Below, piece after piece: positions 1 to 7,974 of a stretch of DNA of 64,000 nt. Source of the DNA: Roseomonas sp. (lineage in GTDB: Bacteria > Pseudomonadota > Alphaproteobacteria > Acetobacterales > Acetobacteraceae); assembly GCA_020249775.1 (NCBI GenBank), contig JADCFA010000016.1, positions 123,079 through 187,078 on the forward strand, given 5' to 3'. The notes beneath the pieces are model-generated. The model saw only the letters and a program-made list of their open reading frames with translations. It had not been told where the DNA came from and made no database searches. Made by a program: the position numbers and the translations under genes. Each line of letters starts with the position of its first letter. Positions within the stretch are counted from its first letter, which is position 1.

Positions 1-1
1 C

Positions 2-745
2 CGCGATATCCTAGGCTGGCGGAAGCTTTTTGGTGTGATGGGGCCATCCACCAACACCGTGGTGCAGCCTGATTATGACATGCTGCGTCCGGCGGGTGTC
101 ACCAATCACTATAGCCGCATTTTCACGCCCGATTCCGATGCGGTTTCCAATGAAAGTTTTCGGGCCGGCATTGCGGTGATCAGCGGCAATACGATGGATG
201 CGGCACGCAGTGTCATGACCTGCCATCCGGATTATCTGGTGATGGGCATGTCGGCGATCACGTTCTTTGGTGGGCGGAAGGGTGCCGATGATTTTGTAGC
301 GCAGGTCAGAGATTTTTCCGGCCTTGGGATCAGCATTGGCAGCCATTCCTGCACGGCCGCCTTGAATGCCTTTGGCGGCGTCAGGCGTATTGCGGTGCTG
401 ACGCCCTATTGGCCGGTGATGAATGCCGAAGTGGCGCGCTATTTCACTGATATGGGTTTCAGCGTAGTGCGCGACATTGCGCTGCAATGCCGGAGTTGGA
501 CTGGCATTGCGCAGGTAACGCCGGCGGAATGTGTGGCCGCGCTGAAGCGGCTTGATGGCGATGATGTGGATGCCATTGTGCAGGTGGGCACCAATCTTTC
601 CATGATCCGTGTGGCGGCGGCGGCCGAGCTTTGGTTGGGCAAGCCGGTGCTTGCCATCAATGCCGCGACCTATTGGCACGCGCTACGCGCCAATGGGATT
701 GCGGAAAAGCGTGCAGGCTGTGGCCGGATTTTTGAGGAGTTTTGA
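2..745 (+). CDS. Asp/Glu racemase / maleate isomerase / arylmalonate decarboxylase family protein, 5' end cut by window edge
   Basis: The reading frame is open from base 2, so the N-terminus probably lies just outside the window; internal GTG (35) and ATG (38) codons fall inside the conserved first strand and are unlikely starts. The segment GPSTNT near the N-terminus, the VTNHYSRI stretch and the late VGTNL motif place it in the cytosolic Asp/Glu racemase superfamily, near maleate isomerase and arylmalonate decarboxylase. These enzymes normally use one or two catalytic cysteines. By eye the first is replaced within MGMSAIT and the second by Gly in VGTNL; another Cys lies in SHSCTAAL. The reaction is therefore uncertain. 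It ends 3 bases before the DehI-like gene, so the two are probably co-transcribed. Confidence 0.75.
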   Translation, partial: RDILGWRKLFGVMGPSTNTVVQPDYDMLRPAGVTNHYSRIFTPDSDAVSNESFRAGIAVISGNTMDAARSVMTCHPDYLVMGMSAITFFGGRKGADDFVAQVRDFSGLGISIGSHSCTAALNAFGGVRRIAVLTPYWPVMNAEVARYFTDMGFSVVRDIALQCRSWTGIAQVTPAECVAALKRLDGDDVDAIVQVGTNLSMIRVAAAAELWLGKPVLAINAATYWHALRANGIAEKRAGCGRIFEEF

Positions 746-748
746 TCC

Positions 749-1537
749 ATGTCTGGTGCTGCGCTTGCTGAAATTCGCGAGGCTGAAGCCCCACCCGATA
801 TTGCCGCGATCTATGCCGCGTTGAATGAGGGGATTGGCATTGGCCAGGTGAATCTGATCTGGCGCCATGCGGCGGCCTTGCCCGGCGTGCTGGATTGGCT
901 TTGGGCGCAAGCCGCACCCGCGCTTCTATCGGGCGCGGCGGCTGCGGCGCGGGATCGCATTGCCGCATCCATCAAGCTGCCAATGCCTGTCACCACTCAG
1001 CAACCGCATCATCGCGCGGCGATTACGGACCTTATTGACATCTATAACCGCGGCAATCTGACCAATCTGGCGCTGCTCTCGGCGATTTCCCTGCGCGCGC
1101 AAGGCATGGCGCCCGGAGCGACGCCGACAGTGGCGGCGCGCGGCGCGATGTTGCCCAGGCCCCCAGCATTACCGCGCCTTGCCGCCTTGCCCGTCGCGCT
1201 GCAGGCACAAATTCGCGCGCTGACCGCGGCGCATGGGCTTTCCGATGCGGCGGTGGTGCCAAGCCTTTATTTGCATCTGGCGTTATGGCCGGAATTTCTG
1301 GCGGGCCTCCCCGATATGCTGGCGCCCCTGCGTGCCGATGCGGGTCTGACGCAGTCGCGTGACGCGGCAATAGAAGCCGCGCGCGATGCTGCGCCAGGGT
1401 TGATCGCAGCCCTTGGCCCAGCCCCCGCGCCGCCGCCGGCCTTGCCGGAATTCCTCGCACGGCTTGAAGTTTTTGTGCGTGAGGTAATCCCCGGCATGGT
1501 GCCGGTGGGTATATTCTTGCGTCGGGTGCTCACCTAA
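749..1537 (+). CDS. DehI-family (haloacid dehalogenase group I-like) protein
   Basis: A 262-residue soluble protein with no signal peptide. It resembles the DehI family of alpha-helical proteins built from two related repeats: the first half carries VNLIWRHAAALPG, and the second half (from about residue 140) carries VVPSLYLHLALWPEFL, which repeats the same pattern. DehI of Pseudomonas hydrolyses both enantiomers of 2-haloacids by direct water attack. Many homologues exist whose substrate is unknown, and I could not align the catalytic Asp and Asn confidently. The gene follows the racemase-family gene by 3 bases. ATG 749 lies shortly after a GAGGAG stretch inside the preceding gene's end, giving a plausible ribosome binding site. 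Confidence 0.6.
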   Translation: MSGAALAEIREAEAPPDIAAIYAALNEGIGIGQVNLIWRHAAALPGVLDWLWAQAAPALLSGAAAAARDRIAASIKLPMPVTTQQPHHRAAITDLIDIYNRGNLTNLALLSAISLRAQGMAPGATPTVAARGAMLPRPPALPRLAALPVALQAQIRALTAAHGLSDAAVVPSLYLHLALWPEFLAGLPDMLAPLRADAGLTQSRDAAIEAARDAAPGLIAALGPAPAPPPALPEFLARLEVFVREVIPGMVPVGIFLRRVLT

Positions 1538-1548
1538 AGTCCTGGGTT

Positions 1549-1570
1549 CCAAGGGCCTCACGGCCCTTGG
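1549..1570. terminator. Perfect 9-bp hairpin between convergent genes
   Basis: CCAAGGGCC, a TCAC loop, then GGCCCTTGG, starting 11 bases after the DehI-like stop codon. There is no T-run on either strand, so it may be a stem that slows polymerase or stabilises the mRNA end rather than a classical intrinsic terminator. The gene beyond it runs in the opposite direction. Confidence 0.4.
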
Positions 1571-1637
1571 CGGGTGGGTGCGGGAGGGCAGAGCCCTACC
1601 GCCGAAAGGCGGCGCCAATCGCTGAATTGGCAAAAAG

Positions 1638-2198
1638 TCACCATGACCGCCTCTCATTGTTATTCGCCGCCAATTCCATGCGCGCATCCAGCATGGCGCG
1701 GGTGGTCCGTGGCAGTGCGGGGGGCTCGCCAAAGCGATTGAGCGTGTCCTGCCCGCCAGGGGTAAAGAGCGGGGAGCGCAAGGCCGCCACTGCCGCCGCG
1801 GGGCTGCGCGCAGCAAAGGCGCGGCGGAGCTCGGTCAGGCTATCAATCACCTCCTGCGCGCGCGCATCAGCGGCGATGCCGAAGGCCTGACGCCATTCAG
1901 GGCGCGCAGCGGGTACCGCGAGTTGCCCCATGGGTAGCACCACATTCCAACGCGGGCCGTTTGGCAATTCCACCGCCAGGAATTCCAGCGCCTGGATCAG
2001 GCGTGCGGTTTCCCAGGGCTGACCCGTATGTCGGCGCGGGTTGGTCAGGATATCGGCACCCTGTTCGATCGAATAGCGAACCGGATCAATGGACAGAAAG
2101 CCCCTGAATTCCGGCAATTGTGCTACCTCAGGCGGCGTGCCGGAGCATGCGCCGAGACCAATCAAACCCGCCAGGAAAACGCGCCTATCGCACCGCAT
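1638..2198 (-). CDS. Predicted lipoprotein of unknown function
   Basis: A 186-residue protein. ATG 2198 is chosen because AAGGAA precedes it at good spacing; a longer frame upstream has no such site and would bury the signal peptide. The N-terminus has two arginines, a hydrophobic stretch and the lipobox-like LGAC at about residues 15-18, so it is probably lipid-anchored facing the periplasm. The mature part is rich in Ala and Arg and mostly helical in look. I recognise no enzyme motif. It is the last gene of a minus-strand group, 148 bases after the UPF0173 hydrolase gene. Confidence 0.65.
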   Translation of the reverse strand: MRCDRRVFLAGLIGLGACSGTPPEVAQLPEFRGFLSIDPVRYSIEQGADILTNPRRHTGQPWETARLIQALEFLAVELPNGPRWNVVLPMGQLAVPAARPEWRQAFGIAADARAQEVIDSLTELRRAFAARSPAAAVAALRSPLFTPGGQDTLNRFGEPPALPRTTRAMLDARMELAANNNERRSW

Positions 2199-2222
2199 CG
2201 TGATTTCCTTCCACTGATTCCT

Positions 2223-2255
2223 GCCAAGCGCCGACAATCCTCTTAAGCGCTTGGC
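2223..2255. repeat. Inverted repeat with 9-base arms
   Basis: GCCAAGCGC at 2223-2231 and GCGCTTGGC at 2247-2255 enclose a 15-base loop. It lies just upstream of the lipoprotein gene, and a larger inverted repeat follows at 2261-2334. Confidence 0.5.
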
Positions 2256-2260
2256 GGGGT

Positions 2261-2334
2261 GGGCGCCTTGATCAGCATCATGGCGCATTTCGGCGGTGAG
2301 AAGCCGCGAAGCGGCCTGATGCTGATAGGCGCCC
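2261..2334. repeat. Long imperfect inverted repeat (about 18-20 base arms)
   Basis: The left arm at 2261-2280 (GGGCGCC followed by TTGATCAGCATCA) pairs almost fully with the right arm at 2317-2334 (TGATGCTGATA followed by GGCGCCC). About 36 bases separate them and can form a small stem of their own (GGCGG...CCGC). It lies in the 148-base gap between two same-strand genes, 13 bases beyond the stop codon of the UPF0173 gene. A transcript end or processing structure for that gene is plausible. Confidence 0.5.
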
Positions 2335-2346
2335 GCACACGCCTGT

Positions 2347-3057
2347 CTATAGGCTGACCGCCTTGCCCTTTTCCGGGATCAGCACCTTGGCCTTGGCGCC
2401 GATCATCTCGGCCTCAAAACCCTTGGCATCCGGCAGCAGCAGGCCGAAAGTCGCGTAATGGCAGGGGATGGCGGTGGTGACATTGCGCAGATACCGCTTC
2501 ACCGAAAGCGCCGCGGCACGCGGGCCCATGGTGAAGCGATCACCCACCGGGACCAGCGCCACCGTTGGCGCGTATAATTCATCAATCAGCGCCATATCGG
2601 AAAATATATCCGTATCGCCCATGTGATAGACGGTCGGTTCATGCTTGTCCTTCGGCGTCACCACAATGCCATTGGGCAGACCCAGGCAATGGAAGACGCC
2701 ATTGGCATCAACCTCAACCGAAGAATGGAAAGCCTGGGTCAGCGTGACAGTGAATTCGCCCTGATCCGTGGTGCCGCCGGTATTCATGGGATCAAATGCG
2801 CTAACACCTTGCTTGTTGAGCCACAGGGCGAGTTCGTAATTGGTGACAAGCTTGGCGCCGGTGCGTTTGCAGATGGCCGCCGTATCGCCGATGTGATCAG
2901 CATGGCCATGGGTCAGCAGCACATGGGTCGCCCCGGCACTTGCGGCCTCCGCATCGCCGCCAAAGGCGGGGTTGCCGGTCAGGAAAGGGTCAATCATCAC
3001 AACCGACTTGCCGAATTCCAGGCGAAAGGCGGAATGGCCGAACCAGGTGAGTTTCAT
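2347..3057 (-). CDS. UPF0173 metal-dependent hydrolase (metallo-beta-lactamase fold)
   Basis: A 236-residue protein with the full metallo-beta-lactamase signature HGHADH (His50, His52, Asp54, His55) and the family start [12 protein letters not shown] with IDPFL. Further metal ligands are expected at the Asp in MGDTDIF and the His in CHYATFG. The UPF0173 family binds two metals in the cytosol; its physiological substrate is not established. Length and N-terminus match the family. It is 17 bases downstream of the MaoC gene on the same strand, so the two probably share a transcript. Confidence 0.88.
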   Translation of the reverse strand: MKLTWFGHSAFRLEFGKSVVMIDPFLTGNPAFGGDAEAASAGATHVLLTHGHADHIGDTAAICKRTGAKLVTNYELALWLNKQGVSAFDPMNTGGTTDQGEFTVTLTQAFHSSVEVDANGVFHCLGLPNGIVVTPKDKHEPTVYHMGDTDIFSDMALIDELYAPTVALVPVGDRFTMGPRAAALSVKRYLRNVTTAIPCHYATFGLLLPDAKGFEAEMIGAKAKVLIPEKGKAVSL

Positions 3058-3074
3058 TGCGTGTTCCTTTTGTT

Positions 3075-3533
3075 TCAGGTGAAGGACATGCGGATGGTAT
3101 CCGCGATCATGGCGGGCTTCGCCTCATTTTCGATTTCCAGCGTCTGACGCACGGTGATGCGATGCGCGCCGGGCGCGCCATCTTCCACCGCAACCAGGCT
3201 TTGGCGGAGCCTGATGCGCGCGCCCGCCTTGACCGGGTTGACGATGCGCACCTTGTCGCTGCCGTAATTGATGGACCGTGTCGGCCAGGCAAGCTTGTAG
3301 ATGCCAGCGCCAAGCTTGGGCAGCAGGGATAGCAGCAGATAGCCATGCGCGATGGTCTTGCCGCCGGGCATTTCGCGTTTGGCGCGTTCCACATCCACAT
3401 GGATCCATTGATGATCGCCGGTTACCTCGGCAAAGCGATCAATCAGATCCTGCGTCACTTCCAGCCAATCGCTGACACCCAATTCCTGCCCGATCAGCGC
3501 CTTCAGCGCTTCCGGCGTTTCGACCATACGCAT
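3075..3533 (-). CDS. MaoC-family hydratase (hot-dog fold)
   Basis: A 152-residue single-domain MaoC protein. The hydratase signature reads [12 protein letters not shown] (catalytic Asp and His of (R)-specific enoyl-CoA hydratases) and is followed by IAHGYL. Such enzymes hydrate trans-2-enoyl-CoA to (R)-3-hydroxyacyl-CoA or related acyl-CoA esters. ATG 3533 is preferred over the codon six residues upstream because GGGGAGGGA sits just before it. It is the first gene of a minus-strand group running toward the UPF0173 gene and is divergent from the MFS transporter gene. Confidence 0.88.
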   Translation of the reverse strand: MRMVETPEALKALIGQELGVSDWLEVTQDLIDRFAEVTGDHQWIHVDVERAKREMPGGKTIAHGYLLLSLLPKLGAGIYKLAWPTRSINYGSDKVRIVNPVKAGARIRLRQSLVAVEDGAPGAHRITVRQTLEIENEAKPAMIADTIRMSFT

Positions 3534-3630
3534 TGCATCCCTCCCCACCAATTCGGTTTAACATCGGGCGCGGCGCCGCGGGGATCAAGCCGGGCTATCC
3601 GTAACGGGCAAATTACGGCCTAATCCCGCC

Positions 3631-4857
3631 ATGACCCTGCTTCCCGGCAGCCGGGGTTTCGTGGTGGCCATGGTCACGGCGCAAATCCTGACCCAAATTG
3701 GCGCCTTCACCCTGCCCGCGCTTTTGCCAGAGATGATGGCGCGCTGGTCGCTCTCGGCCACCGAAGCGGGCTGGCTGATTGGCGTGTTTTTCGCGGCCTA
3801 TGTGCCGGCGGTGCCGGTGCTGCTTTCACTGACAGACCGCGTGCCAGCCAGGCGGATTTATCTGATCGGCACCGGGGCCACGGCGGTGGCGCATTTGGGT
3901 TTTGCCTTTTTCGCCGATGGCTTCTGGGGCGGGCTGTTCTTTCGCGCGCTTGCCGGGATTGGCTGGGCGGGGGCTTACATGCCCGGGCTTAAATCCATCG
4001 CCGATCCGCTGACGGGTGTAGCGCAATCGCGCGCTGTTGCTTGGCATGCGGCGGGGGTGGGGATTGCGGGGGCGTCATCCTTTGCCTTGGCCGGGCTTTG
4101 CGATGCTTTGGTGGGGCCGAGTTTTGCCTTTCTGGTGGCGGGGCTTGCTGCCAGTGGCGCCTTTGCCATTGCCATGCTGATCCTGCCCGATGCGCCGCCG
4201 CCCAAAAGCGCCGCGCGGCGCGGCTTGCTGGATTTCCGCCCGGTTTTCGCCAATCGCCGCGCCATGGCCTGGATTGCGGGCTACACCGTGCATACGCTGG
4301 AAATGGCGGTGCTGCGTGCCTGGGCGGTCGCCTTCCTGACCGCGAGCTTTCTGATCCAGGCGCCGCCGGATTGGCTGCCCGGCCCGACGGTGCTGTTCAC
4401 GTTGGCGGGGTTGGTCGGGATTGCGAGTTCACTGGCTGGGAACCGCCTGGCCGAGAGCTTGGGGCGCGATAGGATTGTGGCGATTGCCATGCTCTCAGGT
4501 GCGGCGCTTTCCCTGGTGGCGGGGTTCGCCTTTGGTGCCTCACCTTTTGTAGTGCTGCTTTTCGTCTTTCTCTGGAATGCGGCGATTTATCTGGATAGTT
4601 CGGCGCTGACCGCGGGGACGGTGCAGGCGGCGGACCCCGCTTTGCGTGGCGCAACCATGGGGCTGCATAGCATGCTTGGCTATGCGGGCGGTTTTGTTGG
4701 GCCCTTGCTGACCGGCGTGGTCTTGGATTTGGCGGGGGGAGAGGGTGTCGCGGCCTGGGGCCTCGCCTTCGGGCATGTCGCCTTCATTATGCTGGCGGGG
4801 TTTGCCGTGCTGCGCTGGTTGGGGCGCGGCGCGGATTCGCCTAGGCCGCCCCGGTAA
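3631..4857 (+). CDS. MFS transporter
   Basis: A 408-residue inner-membrane protein with about 12 hydrophobic segments and a central basic loop (AARRG near residue 190), as in the major facilitator superfamily. The first loop contains DRVPARR, a weak form of the family motif A. The N-terminus (VAMVTAQILTQIGAFTLPALLPEMM) resembles small-solute or anion exporters, but the substrate cannot be read from the sequence. It is divergent from the MaoC gene with about 100 bases between the two starts, which must hold both promoters. Confidence 0.85.
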   Translation: MTLLPGSRGFVVAMVTAQILTQIGAFTLPALLPEMMARWSLSATEAGWLIGVFFAAYVPAVPVLLSLTDRVPARRIYLIGTGATAVAHLGFAFFADGFWGGLFFRALAGIGWAGAYMPGLKSIADPLTGVAQSRAVAWHAAGVGIAGASSFALAGLCDALVGPSFAFLVAGLAASGAFAIAMLILPDAPPPKSAARRGLLDFRPVFANRRAMAWIAGYTVHTLEMAVLRAWAVAFLTASFLIQAPPDWLPGPTVLFTLAGLVGIASSLAGNRLAESLGRDRIVAIAMLSGAALSLVAGFAFGASPFVVLLFVFLWNAAIYLDSSALTAGTVQAADPALRGATMGLHSMLGYAGGFVGPLLTGVVLDLAGGEGVAAWGLAFGHVAFIMLAGFAVLRWLGRGADSPRPPR

Positions 4858-4954
4858 GCTTCCGGCCAAAGCGCTGCCTTGCAGGCGGAATAGCCCGGCC
4901 TTCGATGTGGTTTCGGGCATGATTCCGGGTGCCCCCGGGGTCTTTGAGGAAAAA

Positions 4955-5208
4955 AAACGGGCGTGGGATGGATTTCGCTTGCATTCCCAGGGCGCAGGGC
5001 ATACATGCGCCTCAGACGCAGTACGCACGTGCCTCTGGCCCCCGGCCCTTCGGCCAAAGGGTTTACGCAACGACGTCAAGCGTTCTGGCAACCCCGCCTG
5101 AGTCTCCCTCGGGCGGCAATTTACTGGTCGCTGGTTCGTTCGACCGTTTCGTTAACCTTGGGCCGTCGCCTTCATGGGCGGCCCGCTTGGAGCCTGGAGG
5201 GTGCTGCG
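4955..5208 (+). ncRNA. Putative speF-type structured leader of the ornithine decarboxylase gene
   Basis: The 350-base gap between the MFS gene and ornithine decarboxylase holds no gene I can support but is rich in pairing. GGCGCA pairs with TGCGCC around a CATACA-containing loop near 4990-5015, GGCC-CTTC-GGCC follows near 5043-5055, and CCGCCTGAG (5094-5102) pairs with CTCGGGCGG (5108-5116) around a 5-base loop. Unusual unpaired stretches such as TTTACGCAACGACGTC lie between. A conserved cis-acting RNA called the speF motif is known upstream of alphaproteobacterial ornithine decarboxylase genes. Position, length and structure fit it; the match to the family is my recollection, not a covariance search. 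Confidence 0.55.
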
Positions 5209-6339
5209 ATGACACCGAAAATCGCACGCTTTTTGCGCGACAACGCGCCTCCCACACCATGCCTTGTGCTGGATGTGGATCGTGTCGAAGAAAAGTACCG
5301 CGCCATGCACGCGGCGCTGCCGCTTGCGCGCATCTATTACGCCGTGAAGGCCAATCCCGCCACACCGATCCTGGAGCGGTTGGTGAAGCTGGGATCGAGC
5401 TTTGATGCCGCGTCTTTTGAAGAAGTGCAGGCTTGCCTGGATGCGGGCGCGCGGCCTGAAGCGATTTCCTATGGCAATACCATCAAGAAGGCCTCGGCGA
5501 TTGCGGCCGCCCATAAGGCTGGTGTTGCCATGTTCGCCTTCGACAGCATCGAGGAATTGGAAAAGCTGGCCCGCCATGCGCCCGGCGCGCGGGTTTATTG
5601 CCGCATCCTGGTGCAGAATGAAGGCGCGGAATGGCCGCTTTCGCGCAAATTCGGCTGCGAATTGGATATGGCGCGCGATCTGATGGTGAAGGCCGCCGAT
5701 ATGGGGCTAGACCCCTATGGCATTTCCTTCCATGTCGGCAGCCAGCAGACCAAGACCGCGGCTTACGAAGGTGCGATCGCGCGGGTCGCGATGCTGTTCA
5801 CCGATTTGAAGGAAGCGGGCGTGAAGCTCCGCATGGTCAATCTGGGCGGCGGCTATCCGGTGCGTTACCGCGCGGAAGTGCCGGGCATTGATGATTTCGG
5901 CATGGCCATTATGGGCGCCATGACGAAGCATTTCGGCAATGACCTGCCAGAGATGGTGGTGGAGCCTGGGCGTTTCATCGTGGGCGATGCCGGCCTGGTT
6001 GCGAGCGAAGTGGTGCTGGTCTCCCGCAAGGGGGCCGCTGATCCGGTGCGCTGGGTCTATCTGGATATCGGGCGCTTTGGTGGCTTGGCGGAAACCGAAG
6101 GCGAGGCCATTCGCTATGATATCCGCACGCCGCATGACGGCACTGAGGATGGGCCGGTGACTATTGCGGGCCCGACCTGCGACAGTACGGATACGCTTTA
6201 CGAAAAGTCCAATTACCGCATGCCACTGAATTTGGCCTGTGGTGAACGGGTGGAGCTGCTGTCCACCGGGGCTTATGTGACGACCTATGCGTCGCAGGGC
6301 TTCAACGGCTATGCGCCGTTGAAGGAACATTACATCTGA
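5209..6339 (+). CDS. Ornithine decarboxylase-type PLP enzyme (fold type III)
   Basis: A 376-residue alanine-racemase-fold decarboxylase. YAVKANP carries the PLP lysine (Lys47); GGGYPV binds the PLP phosphate; EPGRF follows; and GPTCDSTD near residue 324 supplies the catalytic Cys and Asp of the ornithine/lysine/arginine group. It makes putrescine from ornithine, possibly also cadaverine from lysine, in the cytosol. ATG 5209 is chosen because CTGGAGGG precedes it; the frame stays open about 80 codons upstream, but that part is the structured leader and its translation is not protein-like. Polyamine-dependent control through the leader is likely. It is a single-gene unit followed by two palindromic repeats. 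Confidence 0.88.
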   Translation: MTPKIARFLRDNAPPTPCLVLDVDRVEEKYRAMHAALPLARIYYAVKANPATPILERLVKLGSSFDAASFEEVQACLDAGARPEAISYGNTIKKASAIAAAHKAGVAMFAFDSIEELEKLARHAPGARVYCRILVQNEGAEWPLSRKFGCELDMARDLMVKAADMGLDPYGISFHVGSQQTKTAAYEGAIARVAMLFTDLKEAGVKLRMVNLGGGYPVRYRAEVPGIDDFGMAIMGAMTKHFGNDLPEMVVEPGRFIVGDAGLVASEVVLVSRKGAADPVRWVYLDIGRFGGLAETEGEAIRYDIRTPHDGTEDGPVTIAGPTCDSTDTLYEKSNYRMPLNLACGERVELLSTGAYVTTYASQGFNGYAPLKEHYI

Positions 6340-6390
6340 CTTCTATGGCGTGGTCCGCTTACGCGGGTCACGCCATCGCAACCTTCATTT

Positions 6391-6440
6391 GGTCGCATTT
6401 TCCGAGTCGCCAAACGATTCGGTTTGGCTTGAAAATGCTC
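6391..6440. repeat. Palindromic repeat, copy 1 (50 bases)
   Basis: GCATTTTC at the start pairs with GAAAATGC at the end, and CCAAAC with GTTTGG inside. It lies 51 bases after the ornithine decarboxylase stop. A second copy differing at one base in the loop region follows 8 bases later. It resembles the GAGCATTTTC/GAAAATGCTC dispersed palindromes of alphaproteobacterial intergenic DNA. Confidence 0.7.
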
Positions 6441-6448
6441 TTGCTTAA

Positions 6449-6498
6449 GGTCGCATTTTCCGAGTCGCCAAACGATTCCGTTTGGCTTGAAAATGCTC
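6449..6498. repeat. Palindromic repeat, copy 2 (50 bases)
   Basis: This is a direct copy of the element at 6391-6440 with CCG in place of CGG at the centre. The two together could form a stable tandem hairpin between the convergent ends of the ornithine decarboxylase and enolase-superfamily genes, and so may act as a bidirectional transcript end. Confidence 0.7.
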
Positions 6499-6523
6499 CC
6501 CCGGCGCGGGAAACCGTGCCGGG

Positions 6524-7663
6524 TCAGACGTAACCTGGGCCTTCGATGGCAGGGTGCGCTTTTAGAAAAGCCTCATCTACTTCAACGCCAATGCCGGGTG
6601 CTTCCAGCGGGCGCACGCAGCCATCCTTGCCGATGCGCCAGGGTTCGCTGCCCAATTCATCGCGGAACTTATTGGCGCGCGAGACATCGGCTTCGAAATA
6701 GCCGCCATTATCAATCGCAGCCAGCAGATGGATGGATGCCGCCTGATTGACGCCGGTCATGGATGAATGCGGGTGGATTGGAATCTTGAAGCCCGATGCC
6801 ATGGCGGCGATGCGCATGGTCTCAGTCACGCCACCGCATTTGGAGAGATCCGGCTGCCAGATGCGGATCACATCATCTTCCAGAACGCGGGTGAATTCGA
6901 AGCGAGTGAAGTGATTCTCGCCAGCAGCCAAGGGCGTGCTGCCAAAACCATGAGCCTCAGCATAGGAACGATGATCATGCGCGGGGAAGGGTTCTTCTAG
7001 CCAGCCGATATTCAGCCGGTCCATTTCCGGCAACACTTGGCGCACTTGGGCGATATTGTAGCCGATATTGGCATCGGTCAGGATTTCCAGATCATGGCCA
7101 AAGGCATCACGCACGGCTTCCATGCGGGCAATATCATCGCGCACCGTATCGCCAACGCGAAGCTTCACGGCCTTATAGCCCGCTTCCATATGCGGCGCGG
7201 CTTCATCAAGCAATTGCGCCGGTGGCTGATAGCCAAGCGCCACACCGCCGGCATAGGCCGGCACGGGGCGGGCGGAACCGCCGAGCAGCTTATACAGTGG
7301 CAAATTGAGCGCCTTGCCCTTGGCATCCCATAGCGCCATGTCGAGCCCCGACATGGCCATGGCCGTGGCGGCGCCCATGCCATGGCTCGCCAATTGATAC
7401 TTATAGATGCGCGCCCAGACGCCGGTGGTATCAAAGGCATCCATGCCCAGCACCAATTGCTTGAGTGTCGTTTCCAGCAATTTCGCGATGGCGGTATGCG
7501 CCCGGCCATGATGGCTTTCGCCCCAGCCGACAATGCCATCTTCCGTAATGACCTTCACCATCACCGCATCGCGCTTCACCGCCTGGCCAATCCCAAGCCG
7601 CGGCCCGGAATTGGGCGGCAGCGGGAAGGAGGTTGGGAATGCCTTGATGTCCACGATTTTCAT
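6524..7663 (-). CDS. Mandelate racemase / muconate lactonizing enzyme family protein
   Basis: A 379-residue member of the enolase superfamily: an N-terminal capping domain (MKIVDIKAFP) and a C-terminal barrel. The Mg ligands are visible in order: LTDANIG (Asp), WLEEPF (Glu) and LAAGEN (Glu). IHPHSS follows as the candidate general acid/base, and VKLR stands where mandelate racemase has its Lys-x-Lys pair. Such enzymes abstract the proton next to a carboxylate and then dehydrate, racemise or cycloisomerise acid sugars or hydroxy acids; the substrate is unknown. ATG 7663 has AGGAG upstream. It is transcribed away from the small protein and amidase genes. Confidence 0.85.
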   Translation of the reverse strand: MKIVDIKAFPTSFPLPPNSGPRLGIGQAVKRDAVMVKVITEDGIVGWGESHHGRAHTAIAKLLETTLKQLVLGMDAFDTTGVWARIYKYQLASHGMGAATAMAMSGLDMALWDAKGKALNLPLYKLLGGSARPVPAYAGGVALGYQPPAQLLDEAAPHMEAGYKAVKLRVGDTVRDDIARMEAVRDAFGHDLEILTDANIGYNIAQVRQVLPEMDRLNIGWLEEPFPAHDHRSYAEAHGFGSTPLAAGENHFTRFEFTRVLEDDVIRIWQPDLSKCGGVTETMRIAAMASGFKIPIHPHSSMTGVNQAASIHLLAAIDNGGYFEADVSRANKFRDELGSEPWRIGKDGCVRPLEAPGIGVEVDEAFLKAHPAIEGPGYV

Positions 7664-7767
7664 GCGGCGTTGCTCCTGATCTTTCGCGCCCAAGCCTGCC
7701 ACCGTGGCAGGGCATTTGCAAAGCCTGAGCACCCATCGCAGCATGCCGCATCGCAGGAGAGACTGGC

Positions 7768-7974
7768 ATGAAACCCGATCCCATCCCCCCCAGCATGGAA
7801 GCCATCCGCCTATGGAGTGGCGTTGAATGCCCGAATGAGGCCGCACGGCTTGGCTTGGCCGATCACATTGGCCTGCTCAAGGAATTGGCGGCCTTGCGCG
7901 GCACGCTGGTGTTTGAAGACGAGCCTTCCAGCTTTGAAGCGGCTCTCCGCGCCGAGCAGGAGAAGGAATCATGA
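7768..7974 (+). CDS. Small acidic protein coupled to amidase
   Basis: A 68-residue hydrophilic protein with no recognisable domain. It has a good ribosome binding site (AGGAGAG before ATG 7768), and its stop codon overlaps the amidase start in ATGA, so the two are translationally coupled. Small proteins next to amidases are known to act as partners, for example AtzG with AtzE. This one does not clearly look like AtzG, so a partner role is an inference from position only. Confidence 0.6.
   Translation: MKPDPIPPSMEAIRLWSGVECPNEAARLGLADHIGLLKELAALRGTLVFEDEPSSFEAALRAEQEKES

Noticed and set aside
4963..5208. N-terminal extension of ornithine decarboxylase by about 80 codons
   Set aside because: The extension reads through the structured leader, is arginine-rich and unlike the enzyme family; ATG 5209 has a clear ribosome binding site and gives the normal length.
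6391..6498. CRISPR-like repeat pair
   Set aside because: Only two copies, 8 bases apart, each internally palindromic over its full length; no cas genes.
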